From Acestrorhynchus altus (taxonomy: Eukaryota > Chordata > Actinopteri > Characiformes > Acestrorhynchidae), in NCBI GenBank assembly GCA_034509495.1, contig CM067521.1, positions 24,890,540 through 24,954,539 on the forward strand: a DNA stretch of 64,000 nucleotides. Direction: 5' to 3'. Position numbers and translations under genes: made by a program. Shown one piece after another: positions 56,870 to 64,000 of this stretch (the stretch's first letter is position 1; every line of letters starts with the position of its first letter). The notes below the pieces were generated by a model. That model was given only the letters and a program-made list of their open reading frames with translations, had not been told where the DNA came from and ran no database searches.

Positions 56870-57147
56870 GTTTGGAGAAGAAAAGAAAACGGAGATATGA
56901 AATTATAATGAGGTGGATCAATGCAGTGGAAGCAGAGTTGAATCACCCTGGACACTTAACAAATATTCCGCCTCCTGAGTGGACGCAAGACCTTTCATTT
57001 TACCCGAATGTGCAGTCGACGTTCCAGCGCCTCAGACGCCTTCACGCCTTGAAAGTTCTTTTCAGACTATATCGAAATACAATCAAGTCAGTGTTGTTTT
57101 CTGCTGATCGTATCTCGTCTCATTTTCCACTCAAATCCGGTGCCTAA
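56870..57147 (+). other. Protein-like open stretch after the CT tract (unproven)
   Basis: A plus frame (56845-57147, 100 codons) reads RYEIIMRWINAVEAELNHPG and continues with a mixed, non-repetitive composition (several Trp, Pro, Arg). An acceptor-like ctgaccgtgcag precedes it at 56870 and a weak GTCAGT donor lies near 57089. I recognise no domain. It may be a conserved element, a decayed gene fragment or chance. Confidence 0.2.
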
Positions 57148-57679
57148 TTTGTATTTGCAGACTGTGGTAACTGCTAATCTGTCCAAAAGCAGAGATAATG
57201 CATCTGCTTCCACACCGCCGACGCTTTGATTCATACAAATGCGTTTGATAATGGAGGAAATGTTGTGCAGAATGGACTGTAGCGCACCTGTGGGCCGTGG
57301 CGCGGTGCCCCGGCCCGGTGCCCCGGCCCATCGTCAGGGGGAGGCGGTAGTTCATACCGTATGGAGTCCAAGATTTTGAGCTTGTAAAGGAAGCTGCATT
57401 TGAGCCACTGCATACATATACAATCCAAATACACACATGACCTGGCATATAATATTTAATTATGCAGAGAAGATCAAAGGTCACGAATGTGCACCTTCTC
57501 TGCTGCTTTCACAAAACTCTTTCTGCAGTTGTGAATTTTGGCAGTTTCAACACTGAGTTTTTTCTTTCTTAAAGAACAAAATGATGCTACAACGCTCTTA
57601 CGAGTGACTTCAGGAAGCGTCCTCGCTGTTAGAGGCGAGAACCCAGAGAAGCTGCCATACAGTGTCAGGTTGGACCTCC

Positions 57680-58160
57680 ATACCATCAAGTTTCACTCAC
57701 TTTGGTTCCAGAACAGAAGAGAGTCTGGATGCTTGTCTTCCCATGTCTTGAGGGACGGTCATGGCCGAGCTGTACGTGATGCTCGAAGGGCTCCTGGTAC
57801 AGATTGCATTTGGACAATTACCATAAGGTACAGAGGGGCTGGTCCAGTTTTGGCTTTGTAAGCCATCATCAGGGTTCTGAATCTGATGTTCAGCTGCAGG
57901 AAGCCAGTGAAGAGAAGCAGCAGAGCAGCTACATGAACTTGGGGACGTTGGAGACGGGCCATGCTTCTTCATTGTGGATCAGCTGAAGGGTCTGATAGTC
58001 ACAGAGGAAGGCCAGCTAGAAGGGAGTTGAAATGAGGAGAGATTGAACAAGCACCTGAGCTCCTCTCTAGACAGAAACGGTGGAATTCTCCTGATGTTGT
58101 AAAGGAGAACATCTGCATGACGGACAGGTTTGCAACATGAGCCGAGAAGGATTACTGGTC
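57680..58160 (-). pseudogene. LINE reverse transcriptase C-terminal fragment
   Basis: In the minus direction two frames give SLHWLPAAEHQIQ and FRTLMMAYKAKTGPAPLYL, matching the motif S-L-H-W-L-P-V-x-x-R-I-x-F-K-x-L-x-L-x-Y-K-A-x-x-G-x-A-P-x-Y-L near the end of LINE reverse transcriptases. A frameshift separates them. The downstream part (ggccagctagaagggagttg, agcacctgagctcctctc) belongs to the same repeat as I know it. The copy is short and dead. Confidence 0.65.
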
Positions 58161-58164
58161 ATCT

Positions 58165-59490
58165 GGCAAATTCAAGTACAGCATGAAGTCCTGGGGTTTT
58201 AAAGCTACAGTTCAGGCCCCACGTTTCGGAATTTCTCGGAATGTTTTCAGTGTTGAAGAAATAAAATGAACAATGTTCCTAGAAATGTTGGTTGTCTCGT
58301 GGTCAGTTATGCTTTCTCGTTATAAACAGTGAACTGTGAGGTGAGGAACACTGGGAACGCTGCACTAGTGTATCATCTCACACAGGTGGAACAGGTTCCG
58401 CGGTTTGCTGAGCTGTCGGAATGGACCCGAGAGCCTTGTCCGCCATGTTCGTATGCTATTGTGTACACGATGACAGAGGTCAGCCCTTTTCAGACGAGCA
58501 AAATGGAACATAATAAGGCGCGAGATCAGTTTGCAGTGTTGGGTTACGGAGACACTTCCACGAACTGCTGATGAGGCTTCGGCTGAAGCCTGTCAGATTT
58601 CGAGGCCTGAATCCCACGGCTGGTGGCTTCCCAACATATTTAGCTGAACGTACATCATCTCGATTGAATAGATAATTCACTCGGCTGTAATTGTGAGGAG
58701 GCGCGTTGTTTTCTCAGCCAGCAGGACCTGTAGTCATGTCAAAACAATCAACTCTTTAGTGCAACAAAGAGAAACAAAGGAGCCTTTAGGGGCTCCTCGG
58801 GGGGCCGTTGTCTCCAAATGGCTCCGTGAACAGAAGTCTTTGTGACGCAGATTGTATTGATCTCTGGAAGCTGCTCTCATTCACAGTTTTCTAAAGTTGG
58901 AGTTTGATTTCTTTTCTACGCTCATCACTTTAGAAGTTAATTAAAACGGCTCCACACTGTGATTCCGTGCCTGGATTTCTTCCTTTTCCGTTTTTTTTCC
59001 CACTAACAATGAAACGCTTGCCCACTTTCAATCCCCTGCATTACTGCTGTTGTGTCGCTCTCCTCCAGTCACGCAACTCCAGACGACATCTTCTCAAAAC
59101 ACCGTCCATTGTTTCGGCTGTAATTGGCTCACCCACCTTCTGAATGGATGTTTAGTGAGCGTTTGAGAAAGAGCTGCAGAACTTTCCCTTAAACAATTAG
59201 ACATTTAAGCTGCTTTGTTTTGATGTCGGGATACTGAGGGAGCTACTGACCTGCAAAGAACAGCTCTGGAGTCAGGATTCAGCAGATTTCACGAGCGTTT
59301 TTGTGCGGAAGCGTTTGGTTTGGAGTCTCAACAGATGGCTTTGCCACTTAATTGTCTCTCCTCCTCTAACAGTATGAACAAAAGCATTTCTAGAGCTTCG
59401 TTTGTGACGCAGACAGACTTTTAAAGTCAACCAATCAAACCAGAACATCATGGCCGCCTCCTTTTCTCCATTCTCTGGAGTGTTTAAACA
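58165..59490. other. Intronic sequence, no element recognised
   Basis: No gene was found. 58590-59150 is unique-looking with no simple repeats. Confidence 0.4.
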
Positions 59491-59494
59491 CTGT

Positions 59495-59575
59495 GTCCAC
59501 TCACTGTCCACTCTATCAGACACTCGTGTAGAAACAAGGAGGTGTTCATAATGTTATGGTTGATTGGTGTCTGTG
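59495..59575 (+). mobile_element. MITE family M1, copy 3 (right end only)
   Basis: actcactgtccactctatca, then gtagaaacaaggaggtgttc and ataatgttatggttgattgg match the right end of the 2.4-kb element (gcagaaacaaggaggtggtc, ataatgttgtggctgattg). Confidence 0.55.
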
Positions 59576-59681
59576 GGCAAGTCTTCCATGTGACCGTACA
59601 CTGTTTATTTATCAAATTCCAATAAAATCCCAGTAAAAAACACAGGCTCTGAATTAAACTGCGTATGGAATTTTTTTTCAG

Positions 59682-59747
59682 CCCAGCTTGATGAATTGCA
59701 GGCCCCGTATCTTCCCTGTGCGGTTCTTTAATAAGGCCAGAGAGAAG
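59682..59747 (+). other. Candidate 66-nt exon-like unit
   Basis: An acceptor-like ggaattttttttcag (ending 59681) and a GTAAGG donor (59748-59753) bracket 66 bases. In phase 0 they read PSLMNCRPRIFPVRFFNKAR and EK without a stop; in the phase set by cadherin exon 2 they meet TAA TAA. It could be an alternative or non-productive exon, a conserved element, or chance. I do not recognise the peptide. Confidence 0.2.
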
Positions 59748-60038
59748 GTAAGGAGGAGAGAGTGGGGGCTGGTGCAAAGCGTGCAGAGGGAGCAAGAGCA
59801 CAGATGATGATTTACGATACAAGAGAGGCTTTTGGACTCTCGCAGGTCCCCCTGCACGAGCCCATCGTCCACTAACACCGATGCGTTGGAACATCAGCCC
59901 CAGTGCAGTGGCTCCTCCGTTCAGTCATATTTGTGCTGAGATGGTATTTGTTTGGTTTCTGCAGTCATTTCACCACCACATGTGCAGCGTGAGACAAATT
60001 TAATCCTGACAAAGAATCCAGTAATGTTTAGTTTAATC

Positions 60039-60143
60039 GCTCAGCCCGTATCCCACTGTTTATATCCTGATATAGATATAAATATCGATATATCGCTCAG
60101 CCCGTATCCCACTGTTTATATCCTGATATAGATATAAATATCG
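60039..60143. repeat. 58-bp satellite family, block 3 (two copies)
   Basis: Two monomers with ctgatatagatataaatatc and cgctcagcccgtatcccact, spaced 56 bases because both lack two bases (cactgttt in place of cgctctgttt). The left module found at the other two blocks is not visible here. Confidence 0.85.
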
Positions 60144-60144
60144 G

Positions 60145-61115
60145 TAACTTGTCTGGAGGTGATGAGCTGCTCTCCAGTATGAACACCACCATATTCTTCT
60201 TTATTAGTGTTTTCACTAGTTGTTTGTGTGAAAAAACACATCCAAATATTGATCTCTACACCCTCACCAAACCCTTCTAACATTTGTGTGTGAACTCAGT
60301 TAGGAACACAGATTAACCTCCTCCAGTGGCGCCGCCAGTTCACAGTCATGTCTCGAGTGGCGGGATGTCAAACAGTAGGGGAGGCTCTCAGACATGAAGG
60401 GGTTGTATGAAAACGCTCTTTTGGAAAATGAATGTCTGCTGTCTTAAGCCGATTGAATGAAAATCCATCTCTCTTAATGCCAGAGCTGGTGGCAGTGGGG
60501 GTATTAAAGAGGGGTTGGGACAGCAGGGGGGGTGTGAAAGTAAGAGAGACAGAACTGAAAGGAAAGAATGACTCGGGTAGCTTAGTGGTTCAGCTGAGGT
60601 TTGAGTGGAAATTATTCTTAATGGAATTTAAAGTGGAAGTTCGGGCGGAGCTTTCTCAGATGATCTCACGCCTTTGTTGCCAGTCAAATCACCCGAACGA
60701 TTTTTGTATTCAAAAGCTGTCCGTCAACGTTTTCGGAGTTATTACGTAAAGAGAATTTAACCACTGTGCAGATGCATTAAATATATTGTGGCTGTTGCTG
60801 ATGTCCCGAATCCTGGGTGGACTCTAGTGTCTTCTTTGCCTTTCTGAAGAGTGTGCTGCGATGCAGAACAGCAGGACGAAAACTTCACTGCACTGACTGA
60901 ACATGTTGACTCATAATATTATATCCCTATAAATTATTCAGCTGATATGGGTGAATGCTAAAGCTGACAGCCTTTAAACCCAGACCAGAGCAAAAGAGTC
61001 GATGTGTGATTTCATATTCAGAACAACAGACACACACATACTTTGGTGACTGGAGGACGTATGTTTGTGTAACTTTTTTCGTTACACAAAGCAACAAATT
61101 GTGTGAAGTGTGAAA
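60145..61115. other. Intronic sequence, no element recognised
   Basis: No gene was found. The 105-codon plus frame at 60.4-60.75 kb has no known motif. Confidence 0.4.
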
Positions 61116-61118
61116 ATT

Positions 61119-61500
61119 TGGTGTAATAGGGCCTCCTTTTGCGGCCAATACAGCATCAATTCGTCTTGTGAAGGACATTTTTTGGACACAATCCGGGTTA
61201 GCACCCCAACGTCCCTTTCAGACAGCGTCCTCTCGCGTCCACAGTTAATCCTGTTGGATGTGGTTGGTCCTTCTTGGTGGTGCTGACGTTACCCTGGATA
61301 CCGTGGCTCTTGATACATCACAAAGACTTGCTCTCTTGGTCACAGATGCGCCAGCAAGACGTGCACCAACAGTTTGTCCTCTTTTGAACTCTGGTACGTC
61401 CCCCATAATGTTGTGTTCATTGCAGTATTTTGAGCAGAACTGTGCTCTTACCTGCTAATTGAACCATGACAGCTGTTTCAGTTTCATTGTCCAACCCCTG
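61119..61500 (-). mobile_element. Tc1/mariner deletion derivative, family D1, copy 2
   Basis: It matches the 38.8-kb copy over agggcctccttttgcggcc, gttggatgtggttggtcctt and gtacgtcccccataatgttg, and ends at gtttcattgtccaacccctg followed by TA. The left terminal repeat is lost, and about 95 bp present in copy 1 (near 39.18-39.27 kb) is missing. The minus strand keeps the same helix-turn-helix remnant, without an intact start. Confidence 0.7.
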
Positions 61501-61504
61501 TATC

Positions 61505-63200
61505 TTGGATTTAATTCCAAACAAGAGCGTGAGTGGTTTCCAGAGGGACACCCTGCAGAGACAGTCTTGTCCAGATTATTTTGTAGAAACGTGTTACTAT
61601 TTAAATGTACAGCCTGCTGTGTTTCTGCTGTTTCAGATACACACTGATACTTCAGCGTCATGAACATTGGTGTGGGTCAGTGGTTTGGGAGGATGGCCTA
61701 CTTTAAGATGCTTATGTTAAGCTTCTGAGCTTTGATTATAATGGATGAAAAAAGCCAAAACACATTCTGGAGGGAAAATGGATCCATGCTCAAGATGGAT
61801 ATCGCTGCTGTTAAAGGCATTAGACGATACAAGCCCACACTTTCTGGTTCCGGTCCGGACTCTGTGCAGGTTTCTTTTAGCTGTGCGAGCAGTTTGAATG
61901 CGTTCCAGACGAATTCCTCTGTGAAGGCACTAAATCAACAAATCAGCACATTCCTGTAGGCAGCTCATTCAGAAGCAGCCCGTATCTCCTACTAATAACT
62001 GTGACCTCATATGAGTCCCCTGATGCTCCTGTGCTATGTCAGTGTTCATGCTCCTAATGGTGCCTGGGGAGGAGCCCACAGCTTGGAACTGGTTGCTCAC
62101 TCGCAGTTCTATTGTGCTACCCATCGTTCCTGCTCTTTTGTTCTTTTCACATCTGCTGCAGGTTAATTGTATGCTCATTATAGCACATTATTATAAAGGT
62201 GTTTTTCTCCCTTTGCATGCTCTGTAAGATCTTCTTTGGAGGCTTTTCAGCTCATTTCCTTGCCCGATGTCACGTGGATATGTGAACAGTTTGTTGGAAT
62301 TACAGAAAATGGGAGAGAAAGGTATAGACATGTATAGTATGAGCCAACCATTAGTGCTTAATGGAACTAATTCACTCATGCGAAAGGCACGGTTCTTCAT
62401 ACAGCTGTTGCATTTTGATGTACCACGTGTAGATCGGTACCAGGGGAGTGTTCGCTTAACTCTCTGGACTTTGATCACAGTCAGAGCCTGATGCTTCTTC
62501 GTCTGCCGTGGGTTTGTTAAATCCACCCCTGAATGCTTCTGCATCGCCGTGTCCCGAGGCTTCTCTATCTGACTCTCTTTCTGGTGGATCGCATTTCTGC
62601 ATGCTGTGTTTCTTGTTGTGAAGCCACTCCTTTTCACCACCGTCCTCTCCTTTGCCTGCCGCGTCTGGCAGTATTCAGAGGAACGCGAGGCGATTAGGAG
62701 AAATGTCAATGCTTTCATTATTAAGCTCAGCCAAGACAGAGCTACCGGACATGGAGAACCAGCCTCTTAGGCCTCCATCATCCTTCTATCAAACAGCAAA
62801 GAAATGGGGCTTCCCTCACCTCAGGGAAAGGCTTTGGAGTCTTATCATTGATATATATTTCTGCTTTGTTGGACTGCAGGACCATCTTTGGCTGGACTAC
62901 TAAGACTTGTACTGTGCAGTTTGAAAATGTAGGATTTTAAGTGAATGCACGTCATTAATGAGCCAAATTCTATACAATCAGTTCTACAATTTAACCAAAT
63001 CTGATGTTTGTAGCTTAAAAAATGGGACCTAAAGAGAAGACACCTTTCAATGCATTCCTACTGGAGAGTTTTGGTCATAGATTTGTTTGTTTACTGTACA
63101 AATTCTATAGAATTTCAAAATGAAAGTCAAAGGTCAAACATCTGGGGTTATACTAGTAACTGGTGCAACTGTTGTTGACCTCATAACGGTGATGGTCTGG
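61505..63200. other. Intronic sequence, no element recognised
   Basis: No repeat was recognised. The minus-strand 175-codon frame (62191-62718) is long but has no domain, no splice context and no signal that I can see. Confidence 0.4.
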
Positions 63201-63206
63201 GATGTA

Positions 63207-64000
63207 CACCCATTGTCAATAAAAATGCTGCACCCAGACAGCGAATCTCTGGACTGAGACAAGCAGCCACTTTATGTCTCCTTCGTTTGCTTTGGTGACA
63301 TGAATGAGAAACCTGGACTGCTGTGCAATTCATCCAGGTTCTGTTTGGGATCCGACGATGGTCAGGTTCAAGTACGGAGGCCTCGTGGTGAGCGCTTCAG
63401 CCCTGCTTTTGCTGTGGAGCGACACGCTGCCCCAACTGCTGGTGTGAGGATCTGGGCAGCATCGCATTCGACAATCTGTCACCTCTAGCAGTGGTACGAA
63501 GGAAACGAACAGCTCGGCGATATGTGCAGGACATCCTGTGGACATGTTGCCTATCATGGCAGGACTTCCAACTGGCATTTTTCAGCAGGATAATGTTCCC
63601 ACACACAGCAAAGGTTTCCCAAGAATGTCTCCACCAGATTGCAACGCTTCCTTGGCCTCAGTCGCCAGATTTATCATCAATTGAGCATTTATGGGACAAG
63701 CTGAGATGCCAGCATTGACCACTTACAAAGATCTCATCGGAGCTGCCCCATCAGGGTACAGGGGCCTCAGCTGTACATTTCTCCCCAATAAATGTATTCC
63801 TGCCAGTGGGTTGGATGTGAAAAATGGAAAATGAGCAGACATGAAGATCTGAAGACTATATGTAGTGCTTCTGAGTGCCCATTCTAAGATCTGCCCACCA
63901 GCTACAATCAGCATTTGAGTGGGAACAGACTCAATGAGCAACGAAAGTAGGTGGTCTCTTTAAGTGAGTTCTGTTTTTATGTGCTGGAACACACTCTCTC
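63207..64000 (+). mobile_element. Tc1-like element, family T2 or relative, copy 4 (runs off window)
   Basis: It starts cacccattgtcaataaaaat and gctgcacccag right after a TA (63205-63206), like the other T2 ends. Downstream, degraded transposase is readable: RRKRTARRYVQD in one frame, a QQDNVPTHSK-type word (cagcaggataatgttcccac) in a second, then PQSPDLSSIEHLWDKLRCQH. At least two frameshifts occur. The right terminal repeat is not seen and may lie beyond 64000. Confidence 0.6.
63491..63718 (+). pseudogene. Tc1-like transposase remnant within copy 4
   Basis: A 75-codon open frame ends with SPDLSSIEHLWDKLRCQH, holding the last acidic catalytic site. The second catalytic Asp is found only in another frame (cag gat aat gtt ccc), so the coding sequence is broken. 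Confidence 0.65.

Larger units (their letters stand above)
5276..64000 (+). other. Intron 2 of the cadherin gene (runs past window end)
   Basis: The donor at 5276 has no convincing partner. No plus-strand frame shows the expected next cadherin segment (Val-x-Phe-x-x-Cys, then a Phe-x-Val...Asp-Gly pattern), so the remaining 58.7 kb is read as one intron. A short first intron followed by a very large second intron is usual in classical cadherin genes, and regulatory elements often lie in it. Its content is mostly simple repeats and transposon remains. Confidence 0.65.

Noticed and set aside
62191..62718. 175-codon minus-strand frame
   Set aside because: No recognised motif, signal or splice context; basic, unordered composition. 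It is best treated as chance.

Overview
The window looks like intronic DNA from a ray-finned fish, most likely an otophysan (characin, catfish or electric-fish type). The reasons are very dense CA/GT, CT/GA and AT-type microsatellites, many tRNA-derived SINE pieces, many Tc1/mariner elements and their short deletion derivatives, and several interspersed repeats that I associate with otophysan genomes. Nothing looks prokaryotic: there are no operons, ribosome sites or dense reading frames.

Only two segments look like host coding sequence, and together they form the start of one plus-strand gene. Bases 9-65 encode a start codon and a hydrophobic signal sequence and end at a GTGAGT donor. Bases 5167-5275 follow a good acceptor, stay in frame, and encode the start of a type I cadherin prodomain (C-R-P-G-F, then G-Q-S-I-L-K), ending at a GTAAG donor. 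Residue pattern, exon phases and the short-then-huge intron layout fit a classical cadherin. A cdh4- or cdh2-type gene is slightly preferred, with cdh1 and cdh13 possible. The next coding exon was not found, so 5276 to the end is one intron of at least 58.7 kb.

The introns hold: a SINE, a MITE and a LINE tail in intron 1 (1.4-4 kb); minisatellites at 8.5, 9.9 and 11.6-12.0 kb; decayed mariner pieces at 13.5-15.7 kb; a microsatellite and SINE cluster at 17.5-18.7 kb; Tc1 relics at 18.8-23 kb; a second copy of the 58-bp satellite at 23.4 kb; a fairly repeat-poor stretch at 24-26.5 kb; scattered MITEs and Tc1 relics at 26.5-36 kb; a mariner deletion derivative at 38.8 kb; a mariner relic at 42.2 kb; a 1.4-kb minisatellite at 44-45.4 kb next to a recent Tc1-like insertion at 45.5-46.8 kb; a related minisatellite at 47.5-48.1 kb; a 24-bp array at 48.5 kb; and further SINE, LINE and Tc1/mariner debris to the end.

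The Tc1-like element is the youngest insertion (inverted repeats almost identical), but its transposase has lost the C-terminal half of its catalytic domain. I found no convincing new biological system. The most testable points are the exon-like structures inside the giant intron (37.06 kb and 59.68 kb), the shared module that carries the 58-bp satellite at two sites, and the direct repeats bracketing the 44-kb minisatellite. Family assignments come from memory of motifs and not from database searches.
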